Under the pieces are notes generated by a model. That model made no database searches and was not told where the DNA came from. It saw only the letters and a list, made by a program, of their open reading frames with translations. A program made the translations under genes and the position numbers. From a virus: a stretch of 46,497 nt of DNA. Below are positions 1 to 7,053 of this stretch, piece by piece. Each line of letters starts with the position of its first letter. Within the stretch, counting starts at the first letter, position 1. The stretch is from the IMG/VR virus record IMGVR_UViG_3300028837_001591, positions 1-46,497 of that record, one strand, 5' to 3'.

Positions 1-85
1 GGCGGCGGCGGCAAGGGCGGCAAGGGCGGCAGGGGCGGCAGCATGGGCGGCGACAGAAGCATGGGCGGCGGCAGATACGGCAGAA
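1..85. repeat. GGCGGC-rich low-complexity tract
   Basis: An imperfect GGCGGCRRN repeat that encodes the Ala/Arg/Trp-rich stretch of the partial gene at 2-154. It sits exactly at the window edge, which is a plausible reason for the assembly or linearisation breakpoint. Confidence 0.7.
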
Positions 86-154
86 TTGTCAAGAATAGCC
101 GACTTTGTAAGGTCGCATTATCCGGATGCTCCATTAGCAGAAGGCGGTGAATGA
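2..154 (+). CDS. C-terminal part of an Ala-rich repeat protein (gene cut by window start)
   Basis: Open in frame 2 from the window edge to TGA at 152. The first ~28 residues are almost only Ala with Arg, Trp, Gly and Glu, encoded by a GGCGGC-rich low-complexity tract. An ordinary tail follows (ELSRIADFVRSHYPDAPLAE) and the protein ends in Gly-Gly-Glu. This is the usual ending of a phage/bacterial protein type with an N-terminal 'CERGD..LWL' segment, Ala/Trp repeats and a final 'RIADIVR.HYP' motif. That N-terminal segment is present at the other window end (46299-46497). The last codons GGC-GGT-GAA double as the Shine-Dalgarno of the next ORF, which starts inside the stop (ATGA). Frame 1 would give a Gly-rich peptide, but it lacks this family-like ending. 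Molecular function is unknown. Confidence 0.6.
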   Translation, partial: AAAARAARAAGAAAWAATEAWAAADTAELSRIADFVRSHYPDAPLAEGGE

Positions 155-204
155 TGGATGAATATCGCTGTGAAATTGTTAGAAGGTTTGAAAGGATAAG
201 ATGA
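151..204 (+). CDS. 17-residue coupled mini-ORF
   Basis: ATG at 151 overlaps the stop of the Ala-rich gene (ATGA), and its own stop overlaps the ATG at 201. It is preceded by the strong SD-like AAGGCGGTGA. The peptide (MMDEYRCEIVRRFERIR) resembles nothing I recognise. It may be a real micro-protein, or a remnant of a longer gene kept because translation passes through it into the next gene. Confidence 0.35.
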   Translation: MMDEYRCEIVRRFERIR

Positions 205-506
205 TGGAATTGTGCTCTTATAACATGACTACCGGCGCCTCGCATTGGCCGCTAATAAACCAGGAGGTAGATATTATCGAATTGCCAAAGTTGGCAGGGC
301 GTTTTTACAAGTGTATTTTTGACCACGAAGAGTGCAAATATGATGCAGGTAAACCACATAAACACAAAATACTCAAAGCGATTTTAATTATGCCCAGTGT
401 GTGGGAGCACTGCAAGGACCACGCTTGTTATGGCATTGCTCTTGATGTTGAAAAAATACCTGGAACTGTTTTTACGGGAAACTATAAGCCCGAAAATATA
501 TGGTGA
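201..506 (+). CDS. Hypothetical protein, 101 aa
   Basis: Soluble acidic protein of unknown family. It starts at an ATGATG pair (201 or 204), coupled to the mini-ORF upstream, and ends by overlapping the ATG at 500. A Cys/His cluster lies in the middle (FDHEECKYDAGKPHKHK, then CKDHACY) and could bind a metal, but no known zinc-finger spacing is evident. It lies in the accessory early cluster beside a RusA fragment and a DNA methyltransferase. I cannot assign a function. Confidence 0.6.
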   Translation: MMELCSYNMTTGASHWPLINQEVDIIELPKLAGRFYKCIFDHEECKYDAGKPHKHKILKAILIMPSVWEHCKDHACYGIALDVEKIPGTVFTGNYKPENIW

Positions 507-562
507 AGCCGATAATTTTCAATTCTGATATGGTCAGGGCGATTAGCAGAAGGCGGTGGATA

Positions 563-907
563 ATGGCAGACAATTACGACTACAAGCTCGTAATCTACGG
601 AAACCCGAAAGCACAGGGCAGGCACAGAACGTACACCAAAGACCGCAACGGCAAGACGTTAAAATATGCGCGACAGGTCGATCCATCGGAGACAGACAAG
701 CGCAACCTTCAACTTGTCGTACAACAGCAAGCGCCTCCGAAACTGTTAGCGTGCCCCGTTTGCGTTGATATAAACTTTTACTTCCCACGCCCAAAGAGTC
801 ATTATCGTACCGGAAAATATGCCGGCCAGCTAAAAGAAAACGCACCGTCTTATCACACAAAAAAACCGGACCGGGAACCTAAAAATGAGCGATATAGTAA
901 TGGGTGA
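563..907 (+). pseudogene. rusA: RusA-like Holliday junction resolvase, C-terminally broken
   Basis: RusA enzymes are small Mg-dependent endonucleases that cut Holliday junctions. The N-terminal two thirds fit the family: a GNPKAQGRHR opening, then a FYFPRPKSHYR strand, then HTKKPD. The family then continues D-N-L-x-K...D-A-L with the catalytic acidic residues. Here the frame instead reads REPKNERYSNG and stops at 905-907, so the catalytic C-terminus is missing. A one-base shift gives PDR-NLKM, slightly more family-like, so a frameshift is possible. The best start is ATG 563 behind AGAAGGCGGTGG. The in-frame ATG at 500 adds 21 residues that resemble the start of the ASCH-like gene at 3405. Probably inactive unless frameshifting restores the end. 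Confidence 0.6.
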
Positions 908-1376
908 AAGATGGAATACCCAAGATTCGGTTGGGATGGGTATAGGGATCAGACGTGCACTGGCAAGCGTATTAGCTGGGACAGATGTTCCCTTTGAGTA
1001 TCTGGGTTCTTTAGAAATGGGAATAGAATTTTTGAATGAGGCAAAGGGAGGGGGCGCTTTGATCTCTGGACAATCCGAGGGGGTTGATTTTTTCCAAGGG
1101 ACATTTTCGCCTCTTTGCTTGGCAAATGATGTATACATAACCTTTGTGGGTCCTGAAATGGATCAGCACCAACGTCAGTATGATGAGGTGCGGGGGATAT
1201 TTACTAAATATGTAGAAACGTTGGAGAGAGTAAAGTCGGGGGAGCAAGTGATTAACACGGAAGGCGATTCTTTGAAAGAAATTGGTCGGTTCTTTAAGGT
1301 GCTGTGTGATTTGTTGCTTCGGCCTCAAGGCTATTTACCTTGTTTGGAAATCCTAGATAATTCTGATTTGAAATAA
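885..1376 (+). CDS. Hypothetical protein, 163 aa
   Basis: Starts inside the 3' end of the rusA remnant (ATG 885, alternative ATG 900) and has no strong SD. The protein is soluble with mixed alpha/beta character and no recognised motif. It contains a Gly-rich stretch (EAKGGGALISGQSEG) and a Leu-rich C-terminus. The overlap with the rusA end suggests that this gene replaced or fused onto the resolvase C-terminus by recombination. The next gene begins 12 bases later behind AAGGAG. Confidence 0.5.
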   Translation: MSDIVMGERWNTQDSVGMGIGIRRALASVLAGTDVPFEYLGSLEMGIEFLNEAKGGGALISGQSEGVDFFQGTFSPLCLANDVYITFVGPEMDQHQRQYDEVRGIFTKYVETLERVKSGEQVINTEGDSLKEIGRFFKVLCDLLLRPQGYLPCLEILDNSDLK

Positions 1377-1388
1377 GGAGCAAAAACC

Positions 1389-1811
1389 ATGAGTAATTGC
1401 CAAAAGTATAATTGCTATGGTGTATACGATACGTCTTTATGTTACGGTTGTGTTCACAATCAAGAGTCAGAAGAAAAAAAAGAAAAAGACAATTATATCA
1501 GTCAGCTCGACAAACTCGTAGTTCTGTTTGAATTTTTAACGGGAGAAAAATTACCGGAAGGCGTTACTTGTTCGATGCCGAAATTGCCCGCCAAAAAAGC
1601 GTTTTCTGTGATTTGGTTTTTACAGGAAATTATGCGATGTTTACCGGACAATATTGAGAAATGCGATGGGTGTGATGTTTTGTATGATGCCGACCAAGAA
1701 GGGTTTTGTTTGGACGACCAGTACATGCTTGACGGAAAGATGTTGCCCAAAAAATACTGGGGGCATTGGTGCGCGATATGTGTTCCGTGCGTTAATTTTA
1801 ATGTAGGTTGA
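1389..1811 (+). CDS. Cys-rich hypothetical protein, 140 aa
   Basis: SD AAGGAG at 1375-1380 supports ATG 1389. The protein begins with a Cys cluster (CQKYNCYGVYDTSLCYGC) and ends with further Cys pairs (CDGC, WCAICVPC) around a helical middle, which looks like two zinc-binding knuckles. Many small phage proteins in accessory early regions look like this and none has a firm function. The context is a run of short Cys-containing genes before the DNA methyltransferase. Confidence 0.6.
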   Translation: MSNCQKYNCYGVYDTSLCYGCVHNQESEEKKEKDNYISQLDKLVVLFEFLTGEKLPEGVTCSMPKLPAKKAFSVIWFLQEIMRCLPDNIEKCDGCDVLYDADQEGFCLDDQYMLDGKMLPKKYWGHWCAICVPCVNFNVG

Positions 1812-1823
1812 GGAGCAAAAGCA

Positions 1824-2021
1824 ATGACCCATGAAAAACCCGAAATGAAATGTTGTAATTGCAATAGGACATGGACTGGGCGCTGGGACGATGATTGTCC
1901 TCGGTGTGGAAATTCAAAAGCTGTTTGTTTGAACACAGATAAAGTGATAAAAAAACGAAAACGAGGCTTTTGGCGACGTGTGATTAAAAGGATTTTGAGA
2001 GATATACATGGAAGCACGTAA
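1824..2021 (+). CDS. Small zinc-ribbon protein, 65 aa
   Basis: Two CxxC pairs (CCNCNRTW and CPRCGNSK) form a classic zinc-ribbon. A strongly basic tail follows (KKRKRGFWRRVIKRILR), which could contact nucleic acid or membrane. SD 'gaggag' lies before ATG 1824. The 3' end overlaps the start of the next gene at 2008. A role as a nucleic-acid-binding accessory protein is an inference only. Confidence 0.6.
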   Translation: MTHEKPEMKCCNCNRTWTGRWDDDCPRCGNSKAVCLNTDKVIKKRKRGFWRRVIKRILRDIHGST

Positions 2022-2187
2022 AGTAATCTTTGATGGCGGTGACGCTGAAAAAAAAGAGGCCCGTCGTTTGTTGGATGAACTTGACAAGCACACCGGCCCG
2101 GGAAATCTGCCGAAATGGAATATAGAAGCTGTCGCGTTTTTAACATTTGCAGCAATTTCAACGATGAAAGATTTACATGCAACTTGA
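2008..2187 (+). CDS. Small hypothetical protein, 59 aa
   Basis: Complete ORF from ATG 2008 (weak SD GAGAG upstream) to TGA 2185-2187. It overlaps the end of the zinc-ribbon gene and the start of the methyltransferase gene (ATG 2177). The sequence is ordinary: an acidic/basic helix (AEKKEARRLLDELDKH), then a less polar end. Tight overlaps on both sides and normal composition support it being real. Function unknown. Confidence 0.55.
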   Translation: MEARKVIFDGGDAEKKEARRLLDELDKHTGPGNLPKWNIEAVAFLTFAAISTMKDLHAT

Positions 2188-2950
2188 CCGCATAATACAA
2201 GGCGACTGGCTGGACCAGATAATATGCGGTGACTGTCTTGAGGTAATGAAAGATTTGCCTGATAATTCGGTGGATTTGGTACTGACTGACCCACCGTATT
2301 TTTTACCTGTTCAACATTACGTAGGAACTCGCGAGGATGGTTTTAGTAAAAGGTCATTAGGAGACACTTCCGTTTTGTCGGGTTATTTTAAGACGGTGTT
2401 TATTGAGTTGGCAAGAATCACCAAACCTGAAGGGACTTGGTATGTTTTCTGTGACGGACAAAGCTATCCCATTTTCTATCGAGAGATGTTTCCGCATGTT
2501 AAGCATGTAAGGCCAATAATTTGGGACAAAATGGTATCTTACAATGGCTATACGTGGAGACATCAGCACGAACTTATCGCTTGGGGTGAGGGCGAGCAAG
2601 CTGAAAGAGTGCCAACGGGCGATGGAGATATAATTAAAATGCGAGGGGTGTTGCAAAGAGAACGCCAACATCCAGCCGAAAAACCTCTTGGTGTTGTTGG
2701 CAGGCTTGCACAAAAACACGATGCTAACCTCATTCTCGACCCCTTCTGTGGTTCAGGCACTACTTGTGTAGCAGCCAAGATGTTGGGCCGTCATTACATC
2801 GGCATAGACATATCCGAGAAATATTGCGAGATTGCCCGTAAGCGAGTCGAGGCCGCCGAGAAGGGCATCACAGTCAAGGAATTAGAGCAGGGTCAGGGAG
2901 TGCTGTTTCAAACAAAAGAATCGGCGAAGAAATACAAAAGTACGGTTTGA
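2177..2950 (+). CDS. Site-specific DNA methyltransferase (DPPY class, beta order)
   Basis: Transfers a methyl group from S-adenosylmethionine to an amino group in DNA. The catalytic motif IV TDPPY lies at residues 37-41. The HPAEKP motif is at 165-170, and the SAM-binding motif DPFCGSGTT at 188-196, followed by GIDIS. Catalytic before SAM motif is the beta order of N6-adenine or N4-cytosine enzymes, and DPPY favours N6-adenine. At 257 residues it is full length for a phage orphan enzyme. No restriction endonuclease is adjacent, so protection from host restriction or epigenetic control is the likely role. The target sequence cannot be read from the protein. Confidence 0.88.
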   Translation: MQLDRIIQGDWLDQIICGDCLEVMKDLPDNSVDLVLTDPPYFLPVQHYVGTREDGFSKRSLGDTSVLSGYFKTVFIELARITKPEGTWYVFCDGQSYPIFYREMFPHVKHVRPIIWDKMVSYNGYTWRHQHELIAWGEGEQAERVPTGDGDIIKMRGVLQRERQHPAEKPLGVVGRLAQKHDANLILDPFCGSGTTCVAAKMLGRHYIGIDISEKYCEIARKRVEAAEKGITVKELEQGQGVLFQTKESAKKYKSTV

Positions 2951-2966
2951 TTGAAAGGAAAATGAC

Positions 2967-3404
2967 ATGGCACATAGAATAATGACTGAGTACGAAAAAG
3001 AGTTATTAGGCAAAATCAAGCAACTCCAAGCCGAACTCAAAGTTACAGAGGATGCATTAAAAGAATACAGGGCCGCATTTGGCAATCAGGGTTTATTTAC
3101 CAAACTCCAAACCGAGAACGCACAACAGGTGATTTGCATAACAGCCCTTGAAAAAGTTAGGGACGAACTCCGAGCCGAGAATGAGAAACATCGCTGGATA
3201 CCTATAAGCGAACAACCTGATAATGACACTTACTATTTGGCGTTAATCGGAGATACGGGCGATGAATTTGGCAATACTATCGAATGGTTACGATTTGACG
3301 AAATATGGTTCTATGCAAAAACGAAAAAGCCATATCCAAGGGCAACGTTTATCATTCAATACAAAAAATCCTTACAAGAAAGCGAACCTAAAGGCGGTGA
3401 ATAA
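2967..3404 (+). CDS. Coiled-coil protein with DUF551-like C-terminus, 145 aa
   Basis: The N-terminal half is a predicted coiled coil (ELLGKIKQLQAELKVTEDAL). The C-terminal half starts with HRWIPISEQPDND, matching the usual DUF551 opening (W-I-P-V-S-E-x-x-P), and continues with a beta-rich WFY-containing stretch. DUF551 proteins are common, uncharacterised phage accessory proteins. The gene ends GGCGGTGAATAA, whose Gly-Gly-Glu codons act as the SD for the gene at 3405, a junction seen repeatedly in this genome. Confidence 0.6.
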   Translation: MAHRIMTEYEKELLGKIKQLQAELKVTEDALKEYRAAFGNQGLFTKLQTENAQQVICITALEKVRDELRAENEKHRWIPISEQPDNDTYYLALIGDTGDEFGNTIEWLRFDEIWFYAKTKKPYPRATFIIQYKKSLQESEPKGGE

Positions 3405-4100
3405 ATGAAAGAGCACCCGATACTCTTTAATAGTGAAATGGCAAGGGCTGTATTGGAAGGCAGAAAGACACAGACGCGGAGAGTGATAAAGAACCCTGAA
3501 CGGCTTGACTGGCTAATGCTGGATAGCGAAGCTTCTGGTTTGTGTCCCTACGGTCAAGTAGGTGACTTGCTTTGGGTAAAAGAAAATTACCAAATATTAC
3601 GAACATGGTACAAAAAGAAGGCGGTTGAAGGGGTTTACATAAATGACGACCCAACGCAAGTTGATGACTCGTTTAATGCTGATGGCAAAGCAATTAGGTT
3701 GTCAGACAAAGAATGGGATAGGTATTCTAAAAGGAAATGGCCTCACCGAAAAACACCTGCCCTATTTATGTATAAATCTCTTGCCCGCTTTTGGTACAAG
3801 ATAACAAATATCAGGGTCGAGCGGGTGCAGGATATAACACCAGAAGATATACTGGAGGAAGGTTTATGCGGCCTTGGATGGGACTACGCAGAGTCCTCTG
3901 ATGGTACTGGCGATATGTTTATGTATTGGGACGAACCAACAAAAGAGATGCCTGATTGGTGCCCAAGGAGTACATCTTCTTGCGAGTGCATAGAAGATGT
4001 TTGGAGGTGGTTTTGGGACTCCATAAACGAAAAGCGCGGTTACGGCTGGTCAGAGAACCCGTATGTTTGGGTCATAGAGTTTAAGAGAATTGAAAGGTAA
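3405..4100 (+). CDS. ASCH/PUA-like phage protein, 231 aa
   Basis: Opens with HPILFNSEMARAVLEGRKTQTRRV, the hallmark of a widespread phage protein group related in style to ASCH (PUA-fold) domains. A 'YGQVGDLLWVKENY' stretch follows, and the end is FWDSINEKRGYGWSENPYVWVIEF. Function is not established; ASCH domains are thought to bind RNA or nucleotides. Residues ~155-170 (LCGLGWDYAESSDGTGD) are encoded by a 48-bp segment repeated in the small gene at 4105, in the same reading frame. The segment looks inserted, because the group usually passes directly to the final 'DSIN.KRGYGW' block. Confidence 0.6.
   Translation: MKEHPILFNSEMARAVLEGRKTQTRRVIKNPERLDWLMLDSEASGLCPYGQVGDLLWVKENYQILRTWYKKKAVEGVYINDDPTQVDDSFNADGKAIRLSDKEWDRYSKRKWPHRKTPALFMYKSLARFWYKITNIRVERVQDITPEDILEEGLCGLGWDYAESSDGTGDMFMYWDEPTKEMPDWCPRSTSSCECIEDVWRWFWDSINEKRGYGWSENPYVWVIEFKRIER
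3866..3913 (+). repeat. 48-bp direct repeat, copy 1
   Basis: Identical at 47 of 48 bases to 4206-4253 (difference at 3873/4213). It lies inside the ASCH-like gene, in the same reading frame as copy 2. Confidence 0.95.
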
Positions 4101-4104
4101 ATAG

Positions 4105-4275
4105 ATGAACGATGCGGACCTGCAAAAAATAAAAGACGCATTACCATTGATTGCTGATTTGATTGAGGAGAACGAACTTCTATGCAGCTCTGAGCCGTGC
4201 CCGAAATGCGGCTTTGGATGGGACTACGCAGAGTCCTCTGATGGTACTGGCGAGGGGATGAGCCTCTACCAATGA
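4105..4275 (+). CDS. Small zinc-ribbon-like protein, 56 aa
   Basis: ATG 4105, preceded by GAAAGGTAAATAG, runs to TGA 4273-4275. The N-terminal helix (DLQKIKDALPLIADLIEEN) is followed by CSSEPCPKCGFGWDYAESSD, one CxxC knuckle and a tail. The tail from CG(F)GWDY to DGTG is encoded by copy 2 of the 48-bp repeat shared with the preceding gene. This gene probably donated the segment, since the CPKCG context is natural here. Function unknown. Confidence 0.5.
   Translation: MNDADLQKIKDALPLIADLIEENELLCSSEPCPKCGFGWDYAESSDGTGEGMSLYQ
4206..4253 (+). repeat. 48-bp direct repeat, copy 2
   Basis: Partner of 3866-3913, 47 of 48 bases identical. It lies within the 56-residue zinc-ribbon-like gene. Spacing between copies is 340 bases. 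Confidence 0.95.
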
Positions 4276-4280
4276 AAGAC

Positions 4281-4309
4281 TTGATTATTGTAAATATCGC
4301 GAGTATAAT
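4281..4309 (+). promoter_or_regulatory. Sigma70-type promoter driving the late (terminase/structural) genes
   Basis: -35 TTGATT (4281-4286), 17-base spacer, perfect -10 TATAAT (4304-4309). Transcription would begin near 4316, about 57 bases before the gene at 4373. It is the best promoter match seen on the plus strand and lies exactly between the accessory genes and the terminase operon. Confidence 0.7.
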
Positions 4310-4331
4310 GGTAAGTTGAGGTTATAATTGA

Positions 4332-4352
4332 TTTAGTTTAGTTTAGATTTAG
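4332..4352 (+). repeat. TTTAG pentamer repeat in the late leader
   Basis: Four TTTAG units (4332, 4337, 4342 and 4348, the last offset by one A) lie in the predicted 5' untranslated leader downstream of the promoter at 4281. A role in phage regulation is possible but not shown. Confidence 0.6.
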
Positions 4353-4372
4353 AATGAAAGCGAGGATGAAAG

Positions 4373-4594
4373 ATGATGGTAAAAGCCTTTGAAGAACGTA
4401 TTGCAAGGTTTTTGGAAAAAACAAGAGAATATGCGGAATGCATGGAACAAGTACATGGGGAGCTTGAGAATGATCCCAAACCTGATTCTTGGAATTTCAT
4501 CAAAGAAATACTAAACTTGTGCGAAAAATATGATAATATTTATCACCGGAAAGTTCTGGAGAAGTATGAAAAAGAAAGACAATTTATTCCATGA
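4373..4594 (+). CDS. Hypothetical protein upstream of terminase, 73 aa
   Basis: First gene behind the late promoter. It starts at the ATGATG pair at 4373/4376 behind GAGGATGAAAG and ends with ATGA overlap onto the small terminase gene. The protein is helical and charged (FEERIARFLEKTREYAECMEQ). No known domain was recognised. Coupling to terS suggests a packaging-related or accessory role, but this is positional inference only. Confidence 0.6.
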   Translation: MMVKAFEERIARFLEKTREYAECMEQVHGELENDPKPDSWNFIKEILNLCEKYDNIYHRKVLEKYEKERQFIP

Positions 4595-5154
4595 AAAAAG
4601 CCACTAAACAAAAGAAGAAAACCAAGGGAAGGCAAAAGAAAACACTTTCACCGCAACGGTTATGCTTTTGCAATGAGTATTTGGTAGATTTCAACGCAAC
4701 AAAGGCAGCAGAAAGGGCCAAATACAGCAAGAAAACTGCATATTCTCAGGGCCAGCGGTTGTTGAAAAATGTTGAGGTACAAAAAACATTAAAAAAGTTG
4801 ATTCAGAAGCAGACTACCAGGACACAGATAGACGCTGACAACATACTCATAGAGGCGGCAAGAGTAGCGTTAGCTGATGTTGGCGGGGCCTTTGAGGAAG
4901 ATGGCACAATCAAGAAGGTCCACGATATTCCGATTGATTTAAGACGAGCGATCTCCGGGCTGGAAGTAGTCGAGTTATTTGAGGGGACCGGTGAGAAGCG
5001 CAAATTGGTCGGTTATCTCAAAAAGATAAAATTCTGGTCGAAAGACAAGAACATTGAGGTATTGATGAGGCACTTAGGTTTGTTCGCGGAGGACCACAAA
5101 CAGGCCGGCCAGTCGCTGGCTATGGCGGTACATGAGGCTTTGACGAATAAATGA
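4591..5154 (+). CDS. terS: Terminase small subunit
   Basis: Recognises phage DNA and hands it to the large terminase for packaging. A Lys-rich N-terminus precedes a Terminase_2-like core: LSPQRLCFCNEYLVDFNATKAAERAKYS is the typical HTH region with the 'F..eYl.d.NAtkAA..AGYs' pattern. A QGQRLLKNVEVQKTLKKLI helix and an oligomerisation region follow. 187 residues is normal for the family. It overlaps by ATGA with the large subunit immediately downstream, the classical order. Confidence 0.9.
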   Translation: MKKATKQKKKTKGRQKKTLSPQRLCFCNEYLVDFNATKAAERAKYSKKTAYSQGQRLLKNVEVQKTLKKLIQKQTTRTQIDADNILIEAARVALADVGGAFEEDGTIKKVHDIPIDLRRAISGLEVVELFEGTGEKRKLVGYLKKIKFWSKDKNIEVLMRHLGLFAEDHKQAGQSLAMAVHEALTNK

Positions 5155-6581
5155 ACGAATACCTCGAACTAATTAAGAGAGGCCGGGCCGATTACGGCTG
5201 GTTTATGACACGCGCCTTAGACGTTAAGCCTGCCCACTACTGGTCTAAGATGAAAGAGGTGACAGATTCGGTCAGGGACAATCCAAATACGGCTGTCGGA
5301 GCCGGCCACGGAGTTTCTAAGACATACGGGGCTGCACGTATAGCCCTGGCGTTCCTGTACTGCCATGTGCCATCGACCGTAATAACCCTGGCCCCATCAG
5401 GCCATCAGGTCAAAAATCTGATGTGGCGAGAGATACGCACGGCACACGCTAACGCACAGGTCCCGTTGGGCGGCAAATTGACTATGATGATGTTAGATAT
5501 GCAGCAAGACACGGGGAGAAAATGGTTCGCAACGGGTATATCAACAATGCCGGACACTATCACGAAAGAGGCGACGAGGATACAGGGTATCCACAACGAT
5601 AGTGTTTTAGTGATACTGGACGAAGCGGCCGGTATCATGCAGGAGATATGGCGAGCAATACAGTACATCGGCGCACCGTTTAAGAGAATTCTGGCAATAG
5701 GCAATCCGACAAGTAAGTTCGGCGATTTCCCGGCAGCGCTGAAAGACCCGAAATGGACCCACATACAGATATCAGTTACCGACACACCCAATTTCAAGCA
5801 GGGCAAGCAGGTAATACCAGGCGTTTATGGCACAGAATTTGAGAGGGAGATAAGACTAAAGTACGGTACAGACTCGGACCAATACAGGGTAAGGGTATTG
5901 GGCGGCATTAGCGAGAAGGGCGCCGAGGGTGCGTATTACGGCCGCAAGATGTCTAAGCTCAACAAGGCAGGCCGTATATCAGACACTTTGGACTTTGACC
6001 CGAACTATCCGGTTTATATTATAGAAGATGTCGGCTACACAACCGCCATCGGAGTAATCCAAGTAATCGAGACAAATGTAAACTTTATCAGGGCACACGA
6101 GGATTCCGGGCTCGGTGTCGAAGAATACATCACGATGTTTCAGGAATGGGAAAAGCAATACGGATATCGAATAAATCAAATATATGTGCCGTGCGATATG
6201 GATTCAAACGCCACCAAGATAATTACCGGCCAAACCGCACTTTACACCATACGACAGTTTGGTTACAATGTAACTGCCCTGCCGCGTGAGCGCCGCGTGG
6301 AAGAAGGCATAAAACGCACCCTGAAGTTTTTAGACCGTTGCAGATTTCACAAGACAAACTGTGCCTGGCTTATAGAATGTCTGGAGGCGTACCACGAAAA
6401 GAAGAATAAGCAGATGAGCACGGAGGACAAGCCCGTATATACAGGAGTGCCGGAAAAGGACGGTTCGGATCACATGGCTGACATGGTAAGATATGCGTCG
6501 ATGGCTGTTTCGAAGATCGGCTCAGGTGGTATGACCGCCGAACAGTCGAGAGAACTGTGGCTGAAGCACATTTATAGATGA
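5151..6581 (+). CDS. terL: Terminase large subunit (packaging ATPase/nuclease)
   Basis: Motor that drives DNA into the prohead and cuts the concatemer. The Walker A position is GHGVSKTY at residues 52-59, a variant P-loop with Ser-Lys-Thr. Walker B is VLVILDEA at 152-159, with the catalytic Glu after Asp. The coupling motif AIGNPTS lies near 182-188. The C-terminal nuclease shows acidic residues at IEDVG (~292-293), VPCDMDSN (~349-351) and KDGSDHMAD near the end. 476 residues is full length for a terminase. The packaging mode (cos or pac) cannot be read from sequence here. Confidence 0.93.
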   Translation: MNEYLELIKRGRADYGWFMTRALDVKPAHYWSKMKEVTDSVRDNPNTAVGAGHGVSKTYGAARIALAFLYCHVPSTVITLAPSGHQVKNLMWREIRTAHANAQVPLGGKLTMMMLDMQQDTGRKWFATGISTMPDTITKEATRIQGIHNDSVLVILDEAAGIMQEIWRAIQYIGAPFKRILAIGNPTSKFGDFPAALKDPKWTHIQISVTDTPNFKQGKQVIPGVYGTEFEREIRLKYGTDSDQYRVRVLGGISEKGAEGAYYGRKMSKLNKAGRISDTLDFDPNYPVYIIEDVGYTTAIGVIQVIETNVNFIRAHEDSGLGVEEYITMFQEWEKQYGYRINQIYVPCDMDSNATKIITGQTALYTIRQFGYNVTALPRERRVEEGIKRTLKFLDRCRFHKTNCAWLIECLEAYHEKKNKQMSTEDKPVYTGVPEKDGSDHMADMVRYASMAVSKIGSGGMTAEQSRELWLKHIYR

Positions 6582-6591
6582 GGTTCATAAG

Positions 6592-6753
6592 ATGATGTTC
6601 ATAAATAACTGGCAAAGGCGGTATTTGGACAAAATCAGTCGAAGGAACTTAAATGTTGCTCAGACGAGGAAAGCTTTCTTCCATTTTATGCTACCGAAGC
6701 GCCCAATGCCTGTGCTAAAGAAAGACGAAGCTAATAACTCGAAAGGAGATTAA
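6592..6753 (+). CDS. Small basic hypothetical protein, 53 aa
   Basis: ATGATG at 6592/6595, running to TAA 6751-6753. It is rich in Arg/Lys and aromatic residues, with no recognised domain. The C-terminal coding segment (LPKRPMPVLKK..SKGD) resembles the end of the gene at 7053 (LPKPLMPLPKGD), and the DNA is similar too (6690-6720 versus 7379-7410). The final codons supply AAAGGAGAT, the SD for the next gene. The shared tail may be a recombination joint rather than a functional motif. Confidence 0.5.
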   Translation: MMFINNWQRRYLDKISRRNLNVAQTRKAFFHFMLPKRPMPVLKKDEANNSKGD

Positions 6754-6756
6754 GAA

Positions 6757-7053
6757 ATGAACGAAAAAGAAAGAATAGGAAGAGCAAAGCATAGCGCGGG
6801 CGTTTACCACGCAATCGCAGGCGGGTTCGCTACTGGCGCGATACCAATAGAGATATGCAGGTCATACGTTTATGATACAGGCGACGTTTGGAAAGCCGGC
6901 CGGGACAAAGGCGAGGCCATAAAAATCCAAGTGGGCAAACCTGGAAGCGTTGGGATTCACGTCGGCGATGCTGTATTCTTTTTGCAATACAATTCTGCAA
7001 GGAAACTGTTTGAGAAAGCGTTGCTGTTAATCAAGGATAAGGAGATTAAGTAA
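6757..7053 (+). CDS. Hypothetical protein, 98 aa
   Basis: Good SD (AAAGGAGATTAAGAA before ATG 6757). It starts with a polar helix (NEKERIGRAKHSAGVYHAIAGG), has a central mixed segment and ends with a Lys-rich helix. No motif recognised. The stop overlaps the next start. It is part of the accessory block between terminase and portal, where head-maturation genes would normally lie. Confidence 0.6.
   Translation: MNEKERIGRAKHSAGVYHAIAGGFATGAIPIEICRSYVYDTGDVWKAGRDKGEAIKIQVGKPGSVGIHVGDAVFFLQYNSARKLFEKALLLIKDKEIK

Noticed and set aside
1502-2200. 232-residue minus-strand open frame
   Set aside because: It mirrors plus-strand genes with good SD signals and Cys motifs; its own sequence is low in Glu/Asp and unlike a real protein.
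3866-4253. Diversity-generating retroelement template/variable repeat pair
   Set aside because: Copies differ at a single C/T site, not at adenines, and no reverse transcriptase gene is present.
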